DNA of 64,000 nt from Dankookia rubra (GTDB taxonomy: Bacteria > Pseudomonadota > Alphaproteobacteria > Acetobacterales > Acetobacteraceae). The stretch is from NCBI RefSeq assembly GCF_004355005.1, contig NZ_SMSJ01000019.1, positions 1 to 64,000 of the forward strand, read 5' to 3'. Every line of letters begins with the position of its first letter. The first letter of the stretch is position 1. Shown here piece after piece: positions 35,693 through 44,326 of this stretch. The notes under the pieces are model-generated. The model worked only from the letters and a program-made list of their open reading frames with translations. It ran no database searches and was not told the origin of the DNA. The position numbers and the translations under genes were made by a program.

Positions 35693-37354
35693 TCACGCCT
35701 CACGATAGAGAATCAGCAGCAGCCCGATCAGCACCAGGCAGACCGGCCAGACCCAGCGCGCGACGCGCGCCATCTCCGCCGGACCGCGCAACTCGGTGAA
35801 ACGGGCGGCACCGCCGACCACCGCCAGCACCGCCAGCGGCAGGTGCGACAGCTCGACCAGCAGGGCGTCGCGCACGTTGGAGATGGCATGGGTATGCGCC
35901 AGCAGCAGCACGCCGCCGGCCACCATGGCCGAGGGAAAGACGAAGCGCGCCCGCCCGGTGATGCGGCCGAGCCGCACCCACCACTCGACGACGGCGAAGC
36001 CCACCACCAGCAGCCCGGCCAGCTTGTGCTGCACCACCTCCGGGTCGCGCAGGCTGTCGAGCAGGCCAATCTCGCCGAGCGGCCAGGCCTCGGGGTCCGA
36101 GCGCAGGAAGATGAAGCCGGCGAGGCCGATGAAGACCAGCGGCCAGTGCCGTGCCAGTCGCACCCGCCCGGTCGCGTCCAGCAGGGCGGCGAGGCCGACC
36201 AGCAGCACCATCACACCGGCCCAGTGGTGGTTGTACTCGGACCAGGCGATGTCCTGGGCATTGCGCGGCGGCAGCAGGCCCTCCCCGGGAGTGAAGGCCT
36301 GCGGCTTGGCCGCCTCGGCCGCCTGGCGCTGCTGCCATTCGGCATCGAGCTGCGACTGCAGGGCCGGGATGGCCAGGTCGGCATGGCTCGGGCTCTCGAA
36401 GCGCGGCCAGGCCGGGGTGAAGCGCTCGGCGATCTCGCCCCAGGTCACCCGGTCGTCGGGCAGGTCGGCGGCGGGGGGGACAGAGGTGAGGGAGGCGGCG
36501 ACTGCGAGCACGGCAATGCCGAGGATGATCTCCGCCTCGACGAAGCGGCGGACCCGCAGCAGCCCGCCCTCCGACGCGCGCAGCCGGTGCAGCAGCAGCC
36601 AGTTGGACCCGCCGAGCGTCAGCAGCATGGCCAGCATCACGGCCTTGGTCGCCGACATGGCGCCATAGGCGGTGCCGTAGACCGCCTCGACGCTGCCGAT
36701 ATAGCCGACCCAGTAGCCGGCGATGCCCAGCAGGATCAGCCCGACGCCGGCGGCGGCGAAGTGCGAGTAGCGCTGGCCGACCAGCCGGGCGGAGGCCGGA
36801 CTGAGGCGAAGGCTGGCCAGCAGCGCCGGCAAGCCGCCGATCCAAAAGGCGGCGCCGAGCTGGTGCAGGCCGGTCGCCGCCAGCAGCATGGCCCGCCCTT
36901 CGGTCCGCGCCACGGCATGGCTGCCGGCGGTCGCCCCCAGCAGCAGCGCCAGCCCGGCCGTCAGCAGTCCCCAGCGCCGGGCCGGACCAAGTGCGGCCGG
37001 CCCCAGGGCGAGCACCAGCAGCAGCAGGATGGCGGCCGCCGCGACCGCCGCGGCGCGGACGAAATCTGCCCCCAACAGGTCGAGGAAGGAGGAATCCAGC
37101 GTCGCCGACAGCGCCGCGAGGTCGAGCCCGGTCAGGCCCAGGGTCGCGCCGAGGGTCGCCAGCGCCGACCAGACCACGGTGGCACGCCCGATCGAGCGCA
37201 GCCGGGCAGCATCCCCAGGCGGCAGCAGGCGGCCGAGCGGAACGGCAAGCAGGGTCCAGAAGACGACGCCGCCCAGCAGGGCGGTGCGGGCCACCAGCTC
37301 TGCCGCGTGCAGCACCACGCTGGCGAAGCCATAGAGGTCGAGGAGTTGTTCCAC
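35693..37354 (-). CDS. copD: CopD-family copper transport membrane protein
   Basis: A 553-residue polytopic membrane protein with about 12-13 helices. The N-terminal two-thirds fit CopD ([39 protein letters not shown]; ...[11 protein letters not shown]-like), including conserved histidines in [13 protein letters not shown]-terminal helical extension (from about residue 370) follows a loop with [11 protein letters not shown]. It follows copC directly (2-base gap), the usual partner in copper uptake or resistance. Confidence 0.85.
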   Translation of the reverse strand: MEQLLDLYGFASVVLHAAELVARTALLGGVVFWTLLAVPLGRLLPPGDAARLRSIGRATVVWSALATLGATLGLTGLDLAALSATLDSSFLDLLGADFVRAAAVAAAAILLLLVLALGPAALGPARRWGLLTAGLALLLGATAGSHAVARTEGRAMLLAATGLHQLGAAFWIGGLPALLASLRLSPASARLVGQRYSHFAAAGVGLILLGIAGYWVGYIGSVEAVYGTAYGAMSATKAVMLAMLLTLGGSNWLLLHRLRASEGGLLRVRRFVEAEIILGIAVLAVAASLTSVPPAADLPDDRVTWGEIAERFTPAWPRFESPSHADLAIPALQSQLDAEWQQRQAAEAAKPQAFTPGEGLLPPRNAQDIAWSEYNHHWAGVMVLLVGLAALLDATGRVRLARHWPLVFIGLAGFIFLRSDPEAWPLGEIGLLDSLRDPEVVQHKLAGLLVVGFAVVEWWVRLGRITGRARFVFPSAMVAGGVLLLAHTHAISNVRDALLVELSHLPLAVLAVVGGAARFTELRGPAEMARVARWVWPVCLVLIGLLLILYREA

Positions 37355-37356
37355 CC

Positions 37357-37692
37357 TCAGGGCGCCGTCAGGGTGAAAGGGATGTCGCCGCGGGTGATGT
37401 GGCCATCCACCGCCAGTACCTGCCAGCGCAGTCGCCAGGCGCCGGAGACCAGGGTCGCGGCGGCGACCGGCGCTTCGAGCACCGTCGGCTCACCCTCAGG
37501 CGCCGGGTCCAGGGGCACCTGCACCGCATCCGGCCCGACCAGCACCAGCCGGCTGCGGCCATGGTCGATGCGGCTGTTGAAGCGGACGGTCACCTGCCGC
37601 GGCGCGACAGCCAGGCTGGCGCCGGCGGCGGGGTCGGAGGCGACGACCACGGCATGTGCGGCGGCCTGCACCGGCCAGGCCAGGAAGGCCAA
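37357..37692 (-). CDS. copC: CopC-domain periplasmic copper-binding protein
   Basis: The CopC fold is evident: [40 protein letters not shown] and [20 protein letters not shown], with the N-terminal and DGH histidines as Cu ligands. The annotated TTG at 37692 leaves only a short signal peptide. The frame extends upstream to a CTG at 37749 preceded by GAGGAG at good spacing, giving a full signal ([20 protein letters not shown]) and a normal length of 130 residues. That may be the true start. Confidence 0.8.
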   Translation of the reverse strand: MAFLAWPVQAAAHAVVVASDPAAGASLAVAPRQVTVRFNSRIDHGRSRLVLVGPDAVQVPLDPAPEGEPTVLEAPVAAATLVSGAWRLRWQVLAVDGHITRGDIPFTLTAP

Positions 37693-37902
37693 CAGCAGGA
37701 AGGGCAGCAGCCGGCTGCCAGTACGAACCAGGAGATGGAGCGAGGACAGGGCAATTCTCCTCGGGAAGGAGGATCATTCCTTCCCTGGTTGCAAGCGCGC
37801 CGCAACCTGCCGCAAAAATCAGATGGCGCAAGATGCGGCGGTCCCGGATGCGATGCGGTGTGGCATGACGGGGTGTGCGTCAAAAGCGGGGGACGTGGGG
37901 GA

Positions 37903-38847
37903 ATGCGAATCATACTGGCGCAGCCCAGGGGTTTCTGCGCCGGGGTCGTCCGGGCAGTGGATATTGTCGAGCGTGCGCTCGAGAAGTATGGCCGGCCGGT
38001 CTATGTCCGGCACGAGATCGTACACAACCGCCGCGTGGTGGAATCGCTGGAAGCCAAGGGTGCCCGCTTCGTCAAGGAGCTGGACGAGGTGCCCGCCGGC
38101 GCCGTCACGGTCTTCTCGGCCCATGGTGTCTCCCGCGCGGTGGAGGAGGATGCCGCAGGCCGTCGCCTGCCGGTGCTGGACGCGACCTGCCCGCTGGTCT
38201 CCAAGGTGCACAATGAAGGCCGGCGCTACCTGTCGCTTGGGCGCACCGTGATCCTTATCGGCCACGCCGGGCACCCGGAGGTCGAGGGGACGTTGGGCCA
38301 GATTCCCGGGGAGGTGCACCTGGTTGCCAGCGCCGAGGCAGTCGACCGCCTGCCGATCCCGCCCGACCGGCCTGTCGCCTACGTGACCCAGACCACGCTG
38401 TCGGTGGACGACACTCGTGCGACGATCGAGGCACTGCGCCGCCGCTTCAGCGACATCCAGGGGCCGGATACGCGGGATATTTGTTACGCCACGCAGAACC
38501 GCCAGTCGGCGGTCCGGGAACTGGCGGGGCAGGTGGACGTGTTGCTGGTTGTCGGCGCGGCCAACAGTTCCAATTCCAACAGGTTGCGGGAGATCGGGAC
38601 GGAGCAGGGGGTGCCCTGCTACATGATTGCTGACGCGACGGCGCTGCAGCCGGACTGGCTGCGGGGGGCGGAGACGGTGGGAATCACGGCTGGGGCCTCC
38701 GCACCGGAAGCCCTGGTGCAGGAAGTGATCGCGGCCATCGCCGAGCTCCGCTTGGTCGAGGTCTCGACCATGGGCGGGGTCGTCGAGGACGTGCAGTTCA
38801 AGCTACCGGCCGCGCTGCTGGAGCCCGAGGCGAGCGCGGCGTCGTGA
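37903..38847 (+). CDS. ispH: 4-hydroxy-3-methylbut-2-enyl diphosphate reductase
   Basis: A 314-residue iron-sulfur enzyme, the last step of the MEP isoprenoid pathway, making IPP and DMAPP. Cluster cysteines are in RGFCAGV (Cys12), DATCPLV and [10 protein letters not shown]. The histidines of IVHNR and FSAHGVS and the EATVE-type end are present. It begins at an ATG 6 bases after GTGGGG and is followed by hpnH on the same strand. Isoprenoid supply and hopanoid modification are thereby neighbours. Confidence 0.96.
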   Translation: MRIILAQPRGFCAGVVRAVDIVERALEKYGRPVYVRHEIVHNRRVVESLEAKGARFVKELDEVPAGAVTVFSAHGVSRAVEEDAAGRRLPVLDATCPLVSKVHNEGRRYLSLGRTVILIGHAGHPEVEGTLGQIPGEVHLVASAEAVDRLPIPPDRPVAYVTQTTLSVDDTRATIEALRRRFSDIQGPDTRDICYATQNRQSAVRELAGQVDVLLVVGAANSSNSNRLREIGTEQGVPCYMIADATALQPDWLRGAETVGITAGASAPEALVQEVIAAIAELRLVEVSTMGGVVEDVQFKLPAALLEPEASAAS

Positions 38848-38987
38848 CCGCCCGCCGTCTGGCGCGGGTCTGATCCGCCGGGAATGGGTGTGGTTCTTGC
38901 CAGGGATGCTATGGCATCCGTGGGTTATCATCGCGGGCCGGCGCGTTTCCCAGCCAGGGACCCCGCCCGAGGAGGAGTGGACGGCGT

Positions 38988-40154
38988 ATGGGTATCCCGC
39001 TGCGGCAGCAGATCAAGGTCGGCGCCTATATCCTGAAACAGCATCTGGCGGGGCGGAAGCGCTACCCGCTGGTTTTGATGCTGGAGCCGCTGTTCCGCTG
39101 CAACCTGGCCTGCGCCGGCTGCGGCAAGATCGACTATCCCGACGCCATCCTGAACAAGCGCCTCTCGGTCGAGGAATGCCTGGACGCGGTCGACCAGTGC
39201 GGCGCCCCCGTGGTGGCGATCGCCGGCGGCGAGCCGCTGCTGCACAAGGAGATGCCGGAGATCGTCGAGAAGATCCTGGCGCGCGGCAAGATTATCATCC
39301 TCTGCACCAATGCCCTGCTGCTGGAGAAGCGGATCGAGCAGTACAAGCCGCATCCGCGCTTCACCTGGGACATTCACCTGGACGGCGACAAGGACCAGCA
39401 CGACTGGGCGGTGTCCCAGACCGGGGTCTACGACCGTGCCGTCGCGGCGCTGAAGGATGCCAAGGCGCGCGGCTTCCGGGTGGCGATCAACGCCACGCTG
39501 TTCAACAATGCCGAGCCCGAGCGCATGGCGAAGTTCTTCGACAGCGTCACCAAGATGGGCGTTGACGCCATCATGGTCTCGCCCGGCTATGCCTATGAGC
39601 GTGCCCCGGACCAGCAGCACTTCCTGAATCGCCGCAAGACCAAGGAGCTGTTCCGCGGGATCTTCGCCCGCGGCAAGGGCAAGGGCTGGAAGATGGGCAA
39701 CAGCCCGCTCTTCCTCGACATGCTGGCGGGCAACCAGACCTACCACTGCACGCCCTGGGGCAACCCGACGCGCAACATCTTCGGCTGGCAGCGGCCCTGC
39801 TACCTGCTGGGGGAGGGCTATGCCAAAACATTTGCCGAGCTGATGGACGAGACCGACTGGGACAAGTACGGCACCGGGAACTACGAGAAATGTGCGGACT
39901 GCATGGTGCATAGCGGGTTCGAGGCGACCGCCGTGGTCGATGCCGTGAAGCGCCCCTGGAAGGCATTGGCGGTTCAGATGCGCGGCCCGCGAACCGAGGG
40001 CGAGATGGCCCCCGAGATCGACCTGACCAACCAACGCCCGGCGGAATACGTGTTCAGCCGCCATGTCGAGAAGGCGATGGGCGAGATGGCGCACGAGCCG
40101 AAGCGTGGCGCGAAGCACGGCGGCACCGCGCCGCCGGCCGTCGCCGCCGAATAA
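38988..40154 (+). CDS. hpnH: Adenosyl-hopene transferase HpnH (radical SAM)
   Basis: A 388-residue radical SAM enzyme that joins the adenosyl group to diploptene in extended hopanoid synthesis. The cluster motif is FRCNLACAGCGK (Cys38, Cys42, Cys45). Other family marks are AIAGGEPLLHKEMPEIVEKI, FTWDIHLDGDKDQHD, and the C-terminal cysteine-rich segment YEKCADCMVHSG. The length and ends fit HpnH. It lies 140 bases after ispH on the same strand. Confidence 0.95.
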   Translation: MGIPLRQQIKVGAYILKQHLAGRKRYPLVLMLEPLFRCNLACAGCGKIDYPDAILNKRLSVEECLDAVDQCGAPVVAIAGGEPLLHKEMPEIVEKILARGKIIILCTNALLLEKRIEQYKPHPRFTWDIHLDGDKDQHDWAVSQTGVYDRAVAALKDAKARGFRVAINATLFNNAEPERMAKFFDSVTKMGVDAIMVSPGYAYERAPDQQHFLNRRKTKELFRGIFARGKGKGWKMGNSPLFLDMLAGNQTYHCTPWGNPTRNIFGWQRPCYLLGEGYAKTFAELMDETDWDKYGTGNYEKCADCMVHSGFEATAVVDAVKRPWKALAVQMRGPRTEGEMAPEIDLTNQRPAEYVFSRHVEKAMGEMAHEPKRGAKHGGTAPPAVAAE

Positions 40155-40215
40155 GCGCCTCTCCCGGGGAAGGCGCCCGACGCCTCCAGGCGGTTTTGCC
40201 CTCCGGCGATCCGCT

Positions 40216-40863
40216 TCAGCCCTCCGCCCACATCCGCAACAGGTTGGCGCGGGCGAGCTGGACGCGGAGGGCGGCATCCTCGACGCCCGCCTCCGCCAGG
40301 TGCAGGTCGAAGAGCAGCGCCCGCCGCGCCGCGTCCCGCACCCGGCTCTGCACCCAGCCGAAGGCAACCAGCCTTTCACCGGACAGCACCGGGGCGACCC
40401 GGTGCAGACTGGACGCGGGATAGAGCGCGAGCAGCCCTGCCTCGGGCGCCACCTCCCGCTCGCCGCCGATGTTCTCGATCACCAGCGCGCCGCCGTTGAC
40501 CTCGCCACCCAGGAACAGAGTCCAGGCCAGGTCGGTACGGACAGCGCCCGGGCCTTCGCCCATCAGCGCGTTGGCGACATGCCGGCCGTAGCCGCCGCCG
40601 GGCAGGGTGCGGCTGAACAGCGGCCGGGTCATGCGCAGCGGCAGGGCGGCGGAGGTGAAGACGGGATGCGCTCGCAGCGCCGCTTCCAGCTCCGCCGCCG
40701 CGGCGCGGGTCGCGGCATGGGCGGGCTCGGCCTGCAGGTTCCGCTTCACCGCGGCGGCCGCGGCGCCCGCGGTGCCGCGGCCATCCTGCCAGGGCGCCTC
40801 CGCCAGCAGCGTGCGGAGCCGCACCAGCGCCGCCGTGTCCAGAATTCCCCCGATCGGCAGCAT
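40216..40863 (-). CDS. PKHD-type Fe(II)/2-oxoglutarate oxygenase (YbiX-like) with altered metal triad
   Basis: A 215-residue homologue of YbiX/PiuC-type oxygenases, linked to iron-regulated uptake. It starts MLPIGGILDTAALVRLRTLL. The expected HxD metal motif is HVA here (GGGYGRHVANALMGEG), while the distal histidine (SSLHRVAPV) and the 2-oxoglutarate arginine (GERLVAFGW) are kept. Loss of the Asp is unusual: it could mean an inactive protein, or a halogenase-like open site as in SyrB2-type enzymes. Check the codon, GCC, at about 40577-40579. Confidence 0.75.
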   Translation of the reverse strand: MLPIGGILDTAALVRLRTLLAEAPWQDGRGTAGAAAAAVKRNLQAEPAHAATRAAAAELEAALRAHPVFTSAALPLRMTRPLFSRTLPGGGYGRHVANALMGEGPGAVRTDLAWTLFLGGEVNGGALVIENIGGEREVAPEAGLLALYPASSLHRVAPVLSGERLVAFGWVQSRVRDAARRALLFDLHLAEAGVEDAALRVQLARANLLRMWAEG

Positions 40864-40925
40864 CGGCGTTCCCCGGCCTCCTCGCTTCCCATAATATTGC
40901 AATCCAGTCGCAACACCGAGATGCC

Positions 40926-41651
40926 ATGACTTGCTACCGCCCCCGTATCTGGCTTGGCCTCGGGATTTCCGTGCTGCTGGCCGGCGCCGCCGACCCGGTG
41001 CGGGCCGCCGATCCGGGCTGCGTTGCCGCCGCGCCGGCGCCGCTCGGCGAGGCGGGCGAGAGCGGCGAGGCGGGCGAGGGCGGGCCGGCGACCCCCGCTT
41101 CGCGCGCCCTGCTGCTGGACCGCATGGCAGCGCAGATCGAGGGCGCCGCGGCAGCCCGGGCGGCCGGCGATGCCGAAAGCGCCGACATCCTGGTCGCCGC
41201 CGCGACCGACGAGGGACCAGCCCGCCTCGCCCGCCGCGGCGACGGTCCCGATGCAGCGCTGGAGGCGACGCTCGCCCCCTTGGCCGCGGCACCCGCCGAT
41301 GCCGCGGCCAAGGGGGCGGCGCTGCGCGCGGTGGAAACCGCCATCCCCACCACCCCGCCGGTCGAGCGAGCGGCGGGGCTTACCGCCCTGGCGCTGGAGG
41401 CCTTCGGTGCGGCGCAGGAGTGCGGTCGCCTGACCGACCGCGCCGCCTATGCCGAGGCGCAGGCCCTGGCCCGCCGCGCCCTCGGCCTGCTGCGAGCCCT
41501 GCCGGGTCAGGCGGCGCAGGAGATGGTGAGCGACCTCAGCCGCCTCACGATCCTTTTGCCGGTGCAGCCGCCGGCCGCCCTGCCGGCCATGGGTGCGGTC
41601 TCGGCGCTGGTCTCCCACGCGCTGCTGGCGGCGAGCGACGCGGGGCGCTGA
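40926..41651 (+). CDS. Hypothetical exported protein
   Basis: A 241-residue protein with a signal peptide (RIWLGLGISVLLAGAADPVR, cleavage near AA/DP) and a mature part that is almost all alanine-rich helix. No domain is recognised. A low-complexity linker, EAGESGEAGEGG, follows the signal. It could be a periplasmic helical-bundle protein. It is divergent from the oxygenase gene (62-base gap). Confidence 0.65.
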   Translation: MTCYRPRIWLGLGISVLLAGAADPVRAADPGCVAAAPAPLGEAGESGEAGEGGPATPASRALLLDRMAAQIEGAAAARAAGDAESADILVAAATDEGPARLARRGDGPDAALEATLAPLAAAPADAAAKGAALRAVETAIPTTPPVERAAGLTALALEAFGAAQECGRLTDRAAYAEAQALARRALGLLRALPGQAAQEMVSDLSRLTILLPVQPPAALPAMGAVSALVSHALLAASDAGR

Positions 41652-41735
41652 CGGCTTTCGATTGCCACGCTTTCCTTAGCCGGCAGAATGCCCCTGGGCG
41701 CCGCGCCACGCCGGCGCATGCGGGAGGAAAACGAC

Positions 41736-42497
41736 ATGCGGTTCCAGGATCGCGCGGTGCTCGTCACCGGCGGGGGCAGCGGAATCGGCCAGCAGGTCTG
41801 CTACGCCGCGGCGAAGGAAGGTGGCCGGGTCGCGGTTGGCGACCTCGACCCCGAGCGCGCCGAGACCACGGCGGCCGAGATCCGCCAGCGGGGCGGGGAG
41901 GCGCAGGCCTTCCGCATCGACGTCGCCCAGCCCGCCTCGGTGAACGCCTTCGTCGAGGCGGCGGAGACCACGCTCGGCCGGCTCGACGTGCTGGTGAACT
42001 CTGCCGGCATGCGCGAGATCGTGCCAGTCCTCGACCTGTCCTTCGAGGAATGGCAGCGGATCATCACCGTTAACCTGACCGGCACCTTCCTGCCGAGCCA
42101 GGCCTTCGCCCGGAAGCTGGTCGCGGCGGGGAAGACCGGGTCGATCGTCAATCTCGCCTCCACGCTCGGCCTGATGGCGGCGCCGAACCGGGCGGCCTAC
42201 ACGGCGTCGAAGCACGGCGTCGTTGGCCTGACCAAGGAGATGGCGCTCGAACTCGGCGAGAAGGGCATCCGGGTGAATGCGGTGGCGCCGGGCGTGACCC
42301 GCACCGCGATGACCGAGCGCTATTTCCAGGATCCCGTCTATTCCGAGGTGGTCCGCGGCATCCACGCGCTGGGACGCTGGGGGGAGGCGGACGAGATCGC
42401 CCGCGCCATCATGTTCCTCGCCGCCGAGGAGAACGGCTTCGTCACCGGCAGCATCCTGACGGTGGATGGCGGCTGGACGACCGGGAAGAAGATGTGA
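41736..42497 (+). CDS. Short-chain dehydrogenase/reductase
   Basis: A 253-residue classical SDR. It has the Rossmann motif VLVTGGGSGIGQQ, NSAG (LVNSAGMREI), the catalytic Ser in SIVNLASTLG, Tyr-x-x-x-Lys as YTASKHG, and C-terminal FVTGSILTVDGGW, typical of FabG-like oxidoreductases. The ATG at 41736 follows GGAGGAAA. Substrate unknown. It ends just before a palindromic repeat cluster. Confidence 0.9.
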   Translation: MRFQDRAVLVTGGGSGIGQQVCYAAAKEGGRVAVGDLDPERAETTAAEIRQRGGEAQAFRIDVAQPASVNAFVEAAETTLGRLDVLVNSAGMREIVPVLDLSFEEWQRIITVNLTGTFLPSQAFARKLVAAGKTGSIVNLASTLGLMAAPNRAAYTASKHGVVGLTKEMALELGEKGIRVNAVAPGVTRTAMTERYFQDPVYSEVVRGIHALGRWGEADEIARAIMFLAAEENGFVTGSILTVDGGWTTGKKM

Positions 42498-42642
42498 AGG
42501 AAGGCTGGGGAGAAGGTGTTCTCCCCAGACCCCTCATCTATTTCTGTGAGTCTGGCACTCGCCGCGCGGCGAGTGCCAGACTCACAGAAACGGGAAGGGT
42601 AGGGCTTGGGGAGGGAATGCCTTTTTCCCTCCCCAACCTTGC
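42498..42642. repeat. Dispersed intergenic repeat, best copy, with hairpin arms
   Basis: The unit contains GGGGAGAA...TTCTCCCC (about 42507-42526), a perfect 50-bp palindrome at 42541-42590, then GGGGAGGGAA...TTTCCCTCCCC (about 42609-42634). It fills the gap after the SDR gene and before the lactonase stop, so it may act as a two-way terminator as well as a mobile repeat. Confidence 0.85.
42541..42590. repeat. Perfect 50-bp palindrome
   Basis: Bases 42541-42565 (TTTCTGTGAGTCTGGCACTC then GCCGC) are exactly the reverse complement of 42566-42590. No spacer is present. A cruciform or a 25-bp RNA hairpin would form. Imperfect versions of this core occur at 35581-35634 and 48608-48654. Confidence 0.97.
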
Positions 42643-43584
42643 TCAGCCTCCCGCGACGCCCTGCGTGTTGACGTAGAGCGAGAAGAGCGATTGCGCCGCC
42701 GACATGAACAGCCGGTTCCGGTGGCGGCCGCCGAAGCAGAGATTGGCGCAGCGTTCCGGCAAGTGAATATGCCCGATCGGCTCGCCGCCGGCGTTCAGCA
42801 CGCGCACGCCGTCGTACTCCGCCGTCATGCCCCAGCCGCACCAGAGGTTGCCGTCGATGTCGACGCGGAAGCCGTCCGGCGTTTCTCCCGGCTTGCAGAC
42901 GTAGAAGACCCGGCGCTTCGCCAGCTTGGTACCGCCGACGACGTCATAGGCCAGGATGTTGCGCGGCTCCGACCGGCTCTCGATGATGTAGAGCAGGCTT
43001 TCATCCGGGCTGAAGGCCAAGCCGTTCGGATGGTCGATGTCGTCGGCGACCAGCGTGATCTCAAGGCTCTGCCCATCGACGCGGTAGACATTGGTGTGCG
43101 GCAGCTCGGCCTGCAGCTTGTTGCCCTCATAGAAGGCATAGGTGCCGAAGGGCGGGTCGGTGAACCAGATGCTGCCGTCGGACTTCACCACCACGTCGTT
43201 CGGGCTGTTCAGCTTCCTGCCCTGGAAGCTTTCGGCGATGACGGTGATGCTGCCGTCGTATCCGAAGCGCACGACGCGTCGGCCGGCATGTTCGCAGGCG
43301 ATGATGCGGCCCTGGCGGTCGCGCGTATGGCCGTTCGCGTTGTTCGACGGCTTCCGCCACTCGGATACCGTGCCGGTCGTCTCGTCCCATTTCAGCACGC
43401 GGTTGTTCGGGATGTCGGACCAGAGCAGGCAACGCGCATCGCCCAACCAGACCGGGCCCTCGCCCCAGCGAGAGCCGGTCCAAAGCTTCTCCACCGCCGA
43501 GAGCGCCAGGTGATACTTCTTGAAGGACGGGTCGAGCGCGACGATCGACGGGTCCGGGTAGCGCTCGCTCGGCTGCCAAGTCAT
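42643..43584 (-). CDS. SMP-30/gluconolactonase-like protein
   Basis: A 313-residue six-bladed beta-propeller. Family marks are WGEGPVWLGDARCLLWSDIP, LNSPNDVVVKSDGSIWFTDP and HPNGLAFSPDESLLYIIES, matching metal-dependent lactonases that open sugar lactones. The Glu of GEGPV, Asn of SPNDV and Asp of FSPD-type ligands are present. The ATG at 43584 is favoured. Confidence 0.88.
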   Translation of the reverse strand: MTWQPSERYPDPSIVALDPSFKKYHLALSAVEKLWTGSRWGEGPVWLGDARCLLWSDIPNNRVLKWDETTGTVSEWRKPSNNANGHTRDRQGRIIACEHAGRRVVRFGYDGSITVIAESFQGRKLNSPNDVVVKSDGSIWFTDPPFGTYAFYEGNKLQAELPHTNVYRVDGQSLEITLVADDIDHPNGLAFSPDESLLYIIESRSEPRNILAYDVVGGTKLAKRRVFYVCKPGETPDGFRVDIDGNLWCGWGMTAEYDGVRVLNAGGEPIGHIHLPERCANLCFGGRHRNRLFMSAAQSLFSLYVNTQGVAGG

Positions 43585-43648
43585 GGCATTGTCTCCCCCT
43601 TGGATTGCGGCGGCGATCCTGCCGGGCAGGGGGCGCCGCGCCAAGGGG

Positions 43649-44095
43649 TCACGCCATGCGGGTGACGTAGGCCTTCATGCTCTCCACGTCGTGCTGGTGC
43701 AGCATGATGCGGTACTTCACCATGTCGCGGATGCTGACGATGCCGGTCAGCTCGCCATCCTCGGTGCAGACCGGCAGGTGACCGAAACAGCTGCGGTCCA
43801 TGATCTCCATGGTCAGGTCGACCGGCATTTTCGGGTCCACCATCGTCACGTCGCGGGTCATGATGTCGGCAGCCTTCAACTCGAGTACCGCTTTGCCGCG
43901 CTGCGAAAAGGCTTCCACCACGTCGCGTTCCGAGAGGATGCCGACGAGCTTCCGGGCGGCATCCATCACTACCACCGCGCCGATCCGGCGAGTGGCGACC
44001 ACATGCGTCACCTCCGCCAGACCGGTTTCCGGCACGACAGAAATGATGGATGCGCTCTTCCCCGTAAGGGCGGTGGCGATGGTCTTTCCTGGCAC
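43649..44095 (-). CDS. Double CBS-domain protein
   Basis: A 148-residue protein made of two CBS motifs (VVATRRIGAVVVMD, LVGILSERDVVEAF; and PVDLTMEIMDRSCFGHLPV, LTGIVSIRDMVKYR). Such small proteins bind adenine nucleotides as energy sensors. The GTG at 44095 with an upstream GGAGAGGGA is taken as start. The CBS pair is preceded by a strong purine-rich site. Confidence 0.88.
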   Translation of the reverse strand: MPGKTIATALTGKSASIISVVPETGLAEVTHVVATRRIGAVVVMDAARKLVGILSERDVVEAFSQRGKAVLELKAADIMTRDVTMVDPKMPVDLTMEIMDRSCFGHLPVCTEDGELTGIVSIRDMVKYRIMLHQHDVESMKAYVTRMA

Positions 44096-44326
44096 TCCCT
44101 CTCCGTGCGGACATGCTTTGCTTGGGCGATTGGACACATATCGAGCCGATGCAGCGCACCACAACGCGAACGACGACGGGAACGACCGAGGCAAAGGTGA
44201 AAATGCGTTCATCTTATCGGCGGGATGCGGACAGGTCCTGCTGCCCGGCAACCAGGGTGCGGCCGAGCGACGCTACCTCCTCGCCCCGCCCGGGCTAAGC
44301 TGGAGGCCGGGGAAGGAGCACAGGCC

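Noticed and set aside
33423-38251. Two very long plus-strand frames (761 and 917 codons) opposite hpnN and copD
   Set aside because: Shadow frames rich in Arg, Gly, Gln and His; the minus strand encodes membrane proteins with expected topology.
40926-42073. 380-codon frame overlapping the exported protein and SDR genes
   Set aside because: Out of frame with both, Arg/Gly-rich, and it crosses the SDR ribosome site; the two separate genes have proper starts.
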